Shown here piece by piece: positions 1 through 11,174 of a stretch of DNA of 64,000 bases; within the stretch, counting starts at the first letter, position 1; every line of letters starts with the position of its first letter. The DNA comes from Bugulina stolonifera. Its lineage: Eukaryota; Bryozoa; Gymnolaemata; Cheilostomatida; Bugulidae. The notes beneath the pieces are model-generated. The model was not told the DNA's origin, did not search any database, and saw only the letters and a list, made by a program, of their open reading frames with translations. The translations under genes and the position numbers were made by a program. The stretch covers positions 13,588,501-13,652,500 of the forward strand of contig OW285190.1 in the NCBI GenBank assembly GCA_935421135.1. The letters run 5' to 3'.

Positions 1-505
1 CCTTTTCTTTGCATATGATTACAAATGAGCAGCCAAAGTACTTTTGTATAATTGGTTGAAGTACAATTGTGTGATTGGTCACTTACACTACTTCAATGCA
101 CGTAGCAGTCGTAATATCTAAGCTAAATGTAGCCTGTCCTTCAGGCATAATTATTATTCCAAAATTATCTGTAGAAGACTAATTTGACTAACTAGTCCTT
201 CATTAAGTATTTGATTGAAATGTAAAATTATTCAATCATGTACATGTATTTATAGCTTTGTTACTGACATATCTATGAGAGGTCAATTTTAGACTATAGA
301 CTCCAAATGGTACTTGTTTGAGATCCTTTTGGTGGTTTAGGCCTATTTACTTTTTACCTCAGCAAAATACAGTATTGTAGTATAGTAAGTTTCTGATACA
401 CTTGCAACTGATTTGAGACCTACTACACTCAAAACTAGTAGCAGCAGGATGTATATATGTCATTATTTATATTACATTTCATCGGTTTTGGTACTCGTCA
501 CTTAG
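1..505. other. Non-coding, probably intron of the first GPCR gene
   Basis: AT-rich sequence with no open frame resembling the missing TM1-TM5 part of the receptor that starts at 506. It ends in a possible splice acceptor (cttag at 501-505). I read it as intron sequence; the upstream exons must lie outside the window. Confidence 0.5.
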
Positions 506-3500
506 CCTCGCTGTTCCAAGAGACTCAATGAGAAGTTCAAGGTCAAGCTCGAGCTCCTACGGAGCCGATATGGAGTCTGATCTAATACGAGATTACTTTA
601 AGCAGCACTTGGTGATTCCCAGAGCCAGCTATGTCTCTCAGACGTCTTCAACTAACAGCAGGTCTAAGAGGTCTGCTATGAGTCGTAGACTGCGAAGGTG
701 GGTGGCATTCACCTGCCTTAGCCTTAGGTCTTTGTTTACGGTAGAGGGACACCATACACATGTATAGTTGAGAACAAAACTTCTCTATCTAGGGTACTAT
801 AGAAGACTCCAGGCTATTTCTAAATAGTGCGTGAAATTGCTTGTGCTGCCATCATATGTAACGGAGGAAGCAACTTCTGCTGAGATTTCAATGAGGAACT
901 TTGGCTATGTCCAATGCACGCAAGACTGCACCTGCCTCATAAATATTCCAGTCAATCAGTTACATGAGAAATGTATATTCATTTAAAAGTAGATTACTCA
1001 ATTTTTTTCAATTTATACCAGAGAGAGTGCATAATGTAATCATTTCTTGATCTTGTAAATGGAGAAATGTAACCTTTGCCTTAACTTTTTATCAAACTCT
1101 ACTTTTTTGTAATCTCCTTCGCTCACCCCTTCCCCATATCAACCAATTAGGTTTCTATCGGAGAGGAAGGCAGCCAAGACTGTGAGTATAATAGTTGGAG
1201 CGTTCGTCATATGTTGGACTCCATTCTCTGTCGTCTACCTTCTCAATGGACTGTGTAAAGAAGAGTGTAAAGTGTCTGATACAGCATTCAAGATCTGTTT
1301 CTGGTTGGGGTATGTAATGATGTACCTCTATCATGTCACCTCACTGCAATGATGTAACTCTATCATGTCACCTTACTGTAATGATGTACCTCTATCATGT
1401 CACCTCACTGCAATGATGTACCTCTATCATGTCACCTCAGGGAATGTGGTACAACTACGGTGTTGCCTCATATACATTTACATGTTGAACTAGACATAAT
1501 ATTATGCCTTTCATGTTGGACTAGGTTCGCAAATTTGGTCAAGAATGGAGGCTTATGATTTTCCTTGACCTCTTGTAAGTATGCTGTTCACTATATTATG
1601 CTGTTACCCTGTTACAGGTATGTAAACTCGGTCATCAACCCCATCATATATAGTGTGTACAACAAGGATATGAAGTCAGCTTTCATCAGTATCCTGGGTC
1701 CGCTCTGCTGTGGTCGCTACCAGAGAGGGTTGAGGAGGCAGACCTCTACCAGATCCTCTGCTAGCATTGGTTCCTTTGTATCTGTAGCCGAGAGTGATTG
1801 GCACTATGGAGAAGGAGGGTAGGTGGGGATAGGTGATTCTGTACTTCTGGTACACACACTATCTCTAACCCACTTTATATAATAGAATTTCTATTCCAAC
1901 CAACTGTATTCACATGTTAAATATTCACAGAGTACTTCTTTCTACCTGTCATTTACTTAGGGCTGCGGCTGAGGAGTCGCATAGTAAGTCACATGACAAG
2001 CACTTGCCACGACAGGTCAGACAGAGTATGCCCACAGCTTCTTGTCCAGTCCAGGTGTATATAAATGAGCCGAGGAAGTCCCGAGCAGGCTCTGTGGTCA
2101 GCTGGTCTATGGCGGCTCTGAGAGGAACTCTGCATGATAAACGTTAGTAGTAGTTAGTAGCATATTTATAGGTAGGAGGTAGTAGCATCACTCTGTAATT
2201 CAACTGTTCATTTTGATTATATTTTATTAGTGCAGCTAGAGATGTTCCCCTAGGCCACTTGCAATCAATTTCAACCATTATATCCCAAGCTGCCCATGGC
2301 AGCAAAATTCATACACGACTAGAGAGTCAATGTATGTCTAAGTTACGCGTTACATATTTCAAATTTTACTGCATATAATAAGTTTTTACATATATGACAT
2401 ACTAGTGTTGTAATTGAGCCTCAAAAAAATTTGCGACTTTGTCGCTAGAGTTGTGCTTGATAAATAGTGTGGTGGAAATCAGTAATGATTGTTCACTGTA
2501 CCTAATAGTAACTGAGCTGGATCGACAGTCGAATGGTGACGATAGAAGTGTTCATTCAGATAAGTCTGTGATCCTACCAGCTGTGAGCTTCAGTTTAGGG
2601 GGAGGTGATGAAGCAGACACTGAATCGCAGGCTAGTACTCTAGAAAGAAACTATAATCAACAAAACTCCTCAAAGAGGTGAAACATTTTTCAGTAATAGG
2701 TTTACATTCGTTTATATGCTGCATGTTTTGGCCATTCTAGGCTAGTTAGTAAATGGTGAGACACGGAGAATATTTACATTTGCAGTATTGTGTCTAGTTG
2801 TTGGACATTCCATGGCTCTTGGCTATAAAACAGTGTAAACAGAAAATTCCAGTCGTGGTCTCAAGCTGATATGAGTTTTATAATGACATTAGTGTATCAC
2901 TTATTTGACTCATTCTGGTTTATAGCTGTCATTCGGCAACCTGTCTTGTAGTATGTCCTATATTTATCTCAGAATGTTGTTGTAGTATACTTGTATACAT
3001 GTAGCCTAAGATCTGGTAGAAGAAGTTCTATTTGTACTGAAGACCTCACTATTAACAAACCTCCCTCACCAAGAAACCAGAGGCGTAGAAGTTCTGCTAT
3101 CTTTCTTACTCCTGATGGAGATGGTGGTTGGTCTAACAAATACTGTAAGATTCTACTTTGTGTCTACTACTCTTCATATGTCTGGGTGCGATCAGTAGAG
3201 GTCTAATTCAAACTAAGGATCTACATATTGTGTGTATTATTGGCTATGGTTTAATCACAGGGTTGGCATGTCAACACTACCAGAATGTATCGGCATACTA
3301 GTTCACACAATCATATAGTGCTGTACATGTATGTGAATTATACTCATCTCTTTACTAGTGCCTATAGAAAGGGACTTTGTGCGCAGATCTTCCAAAGTTC
3401 CGAGTCTAGAGGACATCCAAGAAACACTCAGTCAGGTATTTCCTGTTACATAATAATCTCACTAATTTTAGTGAATCAAGTTGGGATTTCATCTCAGAAT

Positions 3501-6500
3501 AATAATGCAACGTAAAGTTAACCGCTTTGACTTTGTTCCAATACAACCGGCTGAGAACCGGAAGCTAATATTGTCTTCTTCCCTTAATATTCGTGTATGA
3601 TGTGTCTTTCATTAAAAGCCATGTCATAATCAAATGATGATTAAAATTGAAAAAATATACATATACAAGGAATGTACCATGCCATTTACTACAAACTTGG
3701 CTCTGTGTTCTGTTTAGGATACAAGAAGATCGTCAGATGAAACATCTAACAATGTTACCAGACAAAACTCTCTCGATCAGGTGGGCTTCTGCTTCATTTG
3801 ATTATTAAATATATTAATTTATATTCCTTGTTTGTATTCCATTTAAAGATTTCTATAGCATAATATTATAAGAGTATCTTATAAGCTACTTTGAAGTTTT
3901 TGATTTGAAAATCGGAAAGTATGAAAGCTATGGCTATATAAGTTTATTCGTATATTTTCAAAATCTTATTTTCTGTTTTATAGTTTAAAAATCCTTCATT
4001 TGATGGTACATCATCAGCTAACTCTACTCTTCAAGACTCCAGAAAGTCAAGTGGTATAGGAAATGGTAACTTGGGTGGTCTGATAGACGAAAGCACCTGC
4101 CAATCAGTGTCAGGTGTCACTCAGCAGATTCCCAGGTCTCCGACAAACCACTTTGAAGAGAGCTTAGATTCAGCTCCCACTACTTGTAGTGCTAACTCAA
4201 ACTGCGCTGGACCTGAGTTGGCTATAGTATCCGCTCATAAGGAGATTCAGTGTGTGGTCCCATCTTACACGCCATTTCCTGTTCAGACAGTATCCTGCGT
4301 GCCTTCCTCAATGATGCATTCAAATGGTGAGCTGAAGCTATGCTATATTATTGTTAATATAGACTGTTTGCTATATCAATACCAAGAATAATGGAAGCTT
4401 AGTTATATTAACTCGATGTTAATACCATATCTATAGGTAAAGTGAATTGCATTCACTATTTATCTTGGAAGAAGGCACCATAAGCAATATGAATACTAGA
4501 ACTGAATGCCACAAAATCTTTGAGCTATTCTGGTTTGTCAATATTGTTCAAAGGAAAGGATGCCCAACTCCAACTTGTTAAAAATGAACGAATGTAGTTT
4601 GCTAATGCTATCAATATCTTTCTGCATGTACATAATATACAAATGTTTTCACTTCTCCTATTTTAACATAGGGCATTGGTCACTAGTAACTGTCTCGCAT
4701 GCATTGCAGCAGCATCTCCTACTGAAGGTATTGTAGTAAGTCTGCTACAGCAAGAGGCTGACAGTAGCTGCAAGACGTTATGTCTCTCTATAAACTCATT
4801 ACCACGGCAACAGATAAACAACATACAGATAGTATTGAACAGTAATCCTGCGCCACACATGAACGAAACAAAAGATATTGAGAAAGAAGGAGATGAGACT
4901 TTATTCTCTGGTAGCCCTCAAAGGTAATATTCAATTCTAGATTTATGTGGAGTTTATTGTTAGAAATAGAAAATTTTTCAAAATAATAATAAATGATACT
5001 CATTATTTACTTAGTCAATATGTTGTTGCATTGATGAAGTACGAGGCTTAGATATCAAGCTAAATTTTGGACTTTGCCATTGATCTCTACCTCAGTTTAA
5101 TTTGTTAACCTAATGATTGGCATTGCCAATGGCTGGAGTATTATCTAAGAGCCTGACTTGACAACCAATCTGAGACTGACTTAACTACTGACATGACAAA
5201 TTTCAATTTGGCTCTGCTTAGTACAAATTTGTTTCTTAGTTCAGATGTATTGTGTTTTAGCCTGTCTACTAAATCAGAAGAAGCAAGGCTACAGAAGTCC
5301 AGTAGCGACAGCTGTCTGCTGCTGGGAAGTCATGTGACCGAGCAAAATTCGGAGAAGCTTCCTTCTGGTGTAAAGAGCTTGGACCGTACATGTGCCAGTG
5401 TACCAGAGAGGAGAAAGCAGTATCACATGAAAGTGAGTGATGGGGAGCATTTGCAGGCTGGAATAGTTAATATTGAGATGTCTACAGTTTAGTTACTAGT
5501 CACTGCTGACGCTTATCAACCCCAATGACATTTAGAAGTAACAGAACTGCTGTTGTTTTGGTATCAAATATATTGTTGTAGTTTATATTTCAGAAGCTCT
5601 ACCCAGATGTTAGCATTCTAGACAGTCCAGACGAAATAGCGAAACCATCGACATTCAAGTCGGCTGCGTTTAATACCACAGCAGGTACCGAGTATATCGA
5701 TGGTTTACTATATTATACTTGATACTCAAAAGATCTATAGCTTGATTTCCTTACTGTTATATCTCACAATGTAATATGATGAGTTGTATTGCTCTAACCT
5801 TGACCTGTGTTTTCCATGTCTATTTTGTAGACGTAGTAATAGATTGTGTTTCTAGTATTAACCAATGTTTGCTATTTGAAGATATGCCAGCAGGAAACGG
5901 GACTGAATTAGGGAACAATCTTACAGTTAACTCTACTTCTACGATCTCCTCTCTTGGTTTGGATGGTCTGTTTCAACCAACGGTGCCAGAGGTGGCAGCG
6001 GAAGACTCACCAGGATGTGACATCATGTCAGCTGAAATGTGGAGTCCAGTGTCGGGAGAAGAGGTGCGTGTTGCTCTTGGAGGGAGCATGTTTTTATGAT
6101 TTCAAAAGCTTAAGTTTATAGAACATTGTTATCTCAAAATCCATTCTCAATTGACGAGTATGGTTAGTAAAGTAGTCACTTTACGTGATTTTAAATTTTA
6201 TATATAAATAATATGAATGTCATGTCTAAATGGTTTCCATTACAAACACTAACTACACACACTTTTCATGCAGGCTACATGTACATAGAGAGGTCTATTT
6301 TATAATTAATTATTTACAGGTTCAACATATCTGGAGAAGCAAATCTGAGCCTAGTCTGAGATCAATATCTCGTATGCTAAATACTACACCAACTCCACAA
6401 TACACACAGTACCTGCAGGTAGTCAATGATTTACAACTAGTGTAATGTACGGACCAGGATTAGGTGATAAACTGCCAACAGTCAAGAATATGTAGAATGT

Positions 6501-9147
6501 ACAACGATATTATGTAAGACAGAGAATCAGATCATATATTGAACCAGGAGAGGACAACTTTGAATTATAATGGCTAACTTATAGGTTCTTATGTGTAAAA
6601 TGGTGCTTCTTCTGCTATAGGTATTTCAATGTTTCATCGCTGAATTAAGGTTTGATGAAATATCCTAGTAAAATACCTGAACATATTAAATAATATAAAA
6701 CATCCCATATTATAACATATGTACGTACGTACTTGCTTGCGTGCATACTTGCACTTGTGCGCGCATATATACAGTATATACGTATACATATACACATATA
6801 TAATAAATCTATAATATATATTTATACATTTATATACATGTATTTTATTTCGCCCTAAAACTAATTTTTTATTTTAGGGTTTCATATCTAATAAAGGTGC
6901 ATTTAAGCGTCGGGACTCTGTGGTGTCAAGTATCAACACAGAGTATACATACGATGAAGTAACTCCTTCAATCATCGGTACTGAATATGAAGGACACTCA
7001 CAACGAGGCTCCGTTGTATCCCATAACCTTGACCTTATGAATGAGGAAGCCACACCCTCTTTATGTGGCACTGAGTATGAGGGTACATGTTCACAGAGAA
7101 GTTCTCTAGCATCTACCAACGATGACTCCGCCTCTAATCAGGTAAAACAATAAATACTTGTTTAGTAAGAAGGTCACTGTGGAACATCCAGTGTCCATGT
7201 ATGTGTTCTGTCCATAGCCTCCATTTAGGTTAAAATTCTTGCCATTCTTATTTATCTATTCCTTACATGTACATTGAATCGAAAATCTCTCTTTCACATG
7301 CATGGAGTTTGTGCATGTGTATAGTCCTACAGACAAAATTTTCTAGGTGTCTCTATGATGTTCTTTCAATCAAATTAGACTTTTCCAACTAATTTAAATC
7401 ACAAAATAACAGTTTGTTCGACTGCAACCATTTTGGAAAGTTCAGTAGTTAGATAGCTAGGTCAGACGTAAATATAGTTCACATGTCTTATAACTGTCTC
7501 TCCTTTCTCTCTTGCTGACTATACAGGGAAGTGAAGATGATATTATGGTTCCAGCAATACACGTCACAGAGACGGATGACATTACCACAGTTATACAAGC
7601 CAGTGCTAAATATCCTTCTCCCAAATCAACCTTGTTCAAGACTGCTAGCAGCGACTCTATGAAACCTGAATCTGTTGCTGAGAATGTTTTACCTGGTATG
7701 CAAGTTTGTCTTAGTATTCATTAGCATGGACAAACAGAATTTTATTATAGAAACTGGGAACTTCTGATGTTGTTGCAGGCCAATGTTAAATATCGCATTT
7801 TTTGAATTTTGTGTATATAGCTTGATGAGGATTAATTGCTAAAAGTAATATTTGCGGCACTCATGAACTGACAGTTTAAAAGTGTCTTACTTTTCTTATA
7901 TTTTGTTCCCCGCAGCTTCAGCCAATCACAGAGCTAGTACCAATGATGGTGTTTGTGAGAGTGAAGAATCATCAGCTGAACATAAGGAGATGTTCAAAGA
8001 TCTCGGCAAGGATATAGCTGATAGAGGTGTGTACGTGTAGCCCACCTACATCATATTCTTCTACTACAATTTCTGCTTCCAAATATTCTTGCCTGCTTGA
8101 ATTTTCCAACCGTAATACAATTGATGAAATGAGTTGTACAAGCTCTTCTCATGTTGTTGGGCCCAAGTTTTATTGTTAATATGAGAATATGCAATTACTG
8201 GGGTTTAGACACACGTTACTTGTAACACAGTATGTAGCATTCAGATTTACTTCCCAAAACTGATTCCAATTAGGGGTAGGGTAGACTCGCCCGTACTGCT
8301 GCATGCACTCAGGTTTGAATCCACATAAATTATAATGTACATATGAATAAATGATGTGTACAATGTTAATGCATTAACATGATGACATTTCTCTATTTAC
8401 TCAACACCTACTATATACATTATGTTTTTCTTTAGACTCCCATTCTCTCACCGGTTGTGTTCCAACTTCCTCAAATACGAGAACTGCCGATGACTGGATC
8501 GCAGATAACAGCCGAACTATTCAACTTCTTGTTAACAAGTTTGTTGATTATTATATAATATTGGTGTTAGTGCTGTAGATATTTCTGAATTACTTTACAT
8601 TTTTTATGTATTCATTTGTGAAAATTATCTCTTTCGCTTTTTTGTACTGGGGGGGGGGGGGGGGGGGGGGGGGTAATAACTGCAAGAATTTGCAGTTCCT
8701 TCTCAATGCTAAGTTTGCCAGATCTTTTGATACAGAAAATAGAACTTTAGTAAATCCAGTATTACTTTGCCGGAGAATTGTGGGGAATTTAAATTTTATA
8801 TGCAGTGTAGTGTGGAGGAAACACTGTAACTTTGGAAAAACCTGTAGAAGAAGAGGGCGTGTTTTTATCTCAATGACTCATGTTTTACAGATATGGTATT
8901 TATCTATTTGCAATGATTGTTTTTATACAGGTACGTGCAAGAGATTTTGAGTAAAATGATGTGCGATAAATCGGAGCTCGTTACCAAAAATGATGATGTT
9001 GTACTATCAACGTCAGCTCCCATCGTCTCCCAGCAAATTGAACCCACTGCAGATTCTATAGACTCAACAGTGGACTCCACCAGTGCTGTTGGATGCAGTA
9101 CAAAGAGTATAACTGTTACTGTGGACAATGAAGGTGATTGGGTCTAG
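506..9147 (+). CDS. Class A (amine-type) GPCR, 3' part, with a giant C-terminal tail
   Basis: Exons that join in phase: 506-697, 1151-1309, 1618-1818, 1961-2142, 2509-2677, 3005-3144, 3359-3435, 3718-3780, 3984-4326, 4710-4923, 5261-5432, 5594-5684, 5831-6063, 6320-6418, 6878-7141, 7527-7695, 7916-8026, 8436-8538, 8931-9147 (stop TAG). This gives about 1065 residues. The first exon is Ser/Arg-rich intracellular loop 3. Exon 2 holds TM6 (SERKAAKTV then FVICWTPF) and exons 2-3 hold TM7 (WLGYVNS, NPIIY). These motifs fit aminergic receptors (histamine, adrenergic or serotonin type); the ligand cannot be assigned without TM3 and TM5. After NPIIY come about 930 Ser/Thr/Asp-rich residues, very long for class A. 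The protein ends GDWV, a possible class III PDZ ligand. TM1-TM5 exons are outside the window. Individual small tail exons are less certain than the TM6/TM7 exons, but phase agrees at every junction. Confidence 0.8.
1318..1443. repeat. 32-bp minisatellite, about 4 copies, in a GPCR intron
   Basis: Four tandem units beginning tgatgta(c/a)ctctatcatg, period 32 bp, directly after the donor at 1310. The units differ by a few substitutions. Confidence 0.85.
6718..6840. repeat. Alternating purine-pyrimidine low-complexity tract
   Basis: Intron stretch of acatatgtacgtacgtac, tgcgcgcata and tatacgtatacata runs, almost entirely alternating purine and pyrimidine. It lies shortly before the exon at 6878. 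Confidence 0.6.
6962..7114 (+). repeat. Two-copy coding repeat in the GPCR tail
   Basis: Within exon 6878-7141 two segments encode TPS(I/L)xGTEYEG followed by a Ser/Gln/Arg-rich stretch. They begin at 6962 and 7052, a 90-bp (30-residue) period. This is an internal duplication of a Ser/Thr- and Tyr-bearing motif in the cytoplasmic tail. Confidence 0.75.
8649..8673. repeat. Poly(G) run of 25
   Basis: An uninterrupted run of 25 G in the intron between exons 8436-8538 and 8931-9147. Its length may be unreliable, since homopolymers are prone to sequencing error. Confidence 0.9.
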
Positions 9148-9593
9148 TCAGGCTGTAAATGATAATATAAATTTAGATTGGCATCAATTTTTATATTTAT
9201 TGCCATTTAATAACCTAGTTTCCAACCTTTTGAGAATGAAGGAATGTTTACCAGTGACTGACCGTAAAACTTTGGCTGTTGGTCATATCTTCCCAAGTGT
9301 TGGCATTTCAGAATAGTATTGGTATATTATGAGCGTATCGTATTCAGTTAACTTTGGTAATATCAATCAGAGTTTGGATTTACTGTTTGTTTGAACATTT
9401 ATAAGTACTAAGGGATAACTCCCACTTCCCAACTGTCTTATGTTACTTGGTTGTGTTCTTGGCTGTCACTGTTTAGCATTTTTTGTGGAGAGATATTTAC
9501 TTCTATATGTCTAAATGTCAGTATTACATCTTCACTCTTGTAAGTTGTAGTTGGAATATCTAGAAAAGTATCTAAATATTATCTACTGGGTAT

Positions 9594-9599
9594 AATAAA
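9594..9599 (+). other. Candidate poly(A) signal of the giant-tail GPCR
   Basis: AATAAA about 450 bases after the stop at 9147. A second AATAAA lies at 9693-9698. Either could end this transcript; position is the only evidence. Confidence 0.4.
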
Positions 9600-9699
9600 G
9601 TTTAAAAACCTACAGAATTTTCTATATTATGCACATGTAGATGAGACATGTTATGCTTAATTGTTTGCAAATAATCAAAATGGTTTTGTAGAAATAAAG

Positions 9700-11174
9700 T
9701 AGCAGCTATAACCATAAGAGGTTCACGTTAGTATTCCAGTATTAAAATTGAACCCAACACTATCGACGTTTCTAAGATAGTTTGTGGCTGCACCATACCA
9801 GAATTTTTGACTGGTGTTACTTATAAACAGTGCACTAATTAGTAATTACCCAGAATTGAATCTTTAAAATGGGAGGTGTTGTCTACTCCCGTTCCTATTT
9901 TTTCGAATAAAGTTTCCCGTAACTTGGTAACAATGACGTCTAGATTTAGTTATATTTGTTGATCATTGTACATTTGTACTTCCTTTCCGCCGACAGCGTA
10001 AGCAGTGTGTGGGAAAAAAGCTGTGCTAATTCTGATTGTTGCAGAAAAGTTGGTGAGTCATGAAAACTTTATCATTGCATTTTGGTCTAAATTGCACAAT
10101 CGTGATTTAGCGTAACTGTGGTCTGATTTTTAGTCCAACCAGGATCAATGTACTTCCAGACAAAGCTATTATTCAACAGGAAAACGTTGACTTGATTCCT
10201 TAGTTTAAGTTTATTTAATATTTATTAGTAGTTAGAATTAGAAGTGCTAAGTGGAACCTTATCAGATCCAGAGTTTATTAAATTGTTTATTTCAGTGGAA
10301 AATTGAGTAGAGACTTGATAAGCATAGTAAAATCAAGTCAATAGTGTCTAGTAAGTGAAGTCATAATTCAGCTGAACTCACAAATTGAAATTCTAGGAAG
10401 ACAAGATTAAATTTAAAATTATATTTATATAATAATTATAATAATTTATACACATCATCAGTCATTAATTTGTCATTTTGTCTTTAGAGTTATTAATTAA
10501 ATTGTTGTAGTTATTAATAAAAAATATTTTATTTTATATGTTTCACTGGTTGATGTCTGCTAATCTAAACTTTTCTAATCAAATGAAATTAGTTGTGAAC
10601 TTTTTAAACGGTTGTGAGGGCATGATTTAAAAAGTTAACATAATGATGACTATTATCATTTTGATAGAAAGGATGGTTCGTGATTAGATAGGCCAAATTA
10701 TTATTATATATTATTAATAATATTAATATAGACACTAGGGCTGGAACGAATCCAAAAATGGCAAATGACTATGCGCATCATTTACTAGATAAACTTGTAT
10801 ACAGGAACTTTGAGTACACTATCAACCATGATAAAGATGTATAAATATATGGCGTTCATAGCGTTATGATTATATTTGGTTCCCTCAACGTGATATCATC
10901 CATTATTTAGTGGAGATTCAACCATTTAGCAATGGTATTTTAATTATAACGATTGTACATAAAAGTCCATCTGATACACTAAATAACACAATTGGTCCCT
11001 TTTTAGTGGATCCATCTTTGATTATTAGGCTTGCTGTAATTTTGTTTGAGACAAATCTTCTAATAGCTTTGTTTGGACCTATTGCACAGTTGGAATTTAG
11101 CATAGGTCTAGATATGTGGGTGAACACTCTGAAGTAAGATGTCCTAATAATTTCTGGTCATTGTAGAATAAATC
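9700..11174 (+). other. Intergenic spacer with a possible nucleoredoxin 5' UTR intron
   Basis: No coding frame recognised. A good acceptor (cattgtag, ending 11166) lies eight bases before the nucleoredoxin ATG, so the coding exon probably starts at 11167. A consensus donor (gtgagt at 10053) follows a less AT-rich stretch near 9985-10052 that could be a leader exon. The pairing of this donor with this acceptor is inference. Confidence 0.35.

Noticed and set aside
3261..3286. Small extra GPCR tail exon
   Set aside because: It would need a weak donor and breaks phase; exons 3005-3144 and 3359-3435 join directly in frame.
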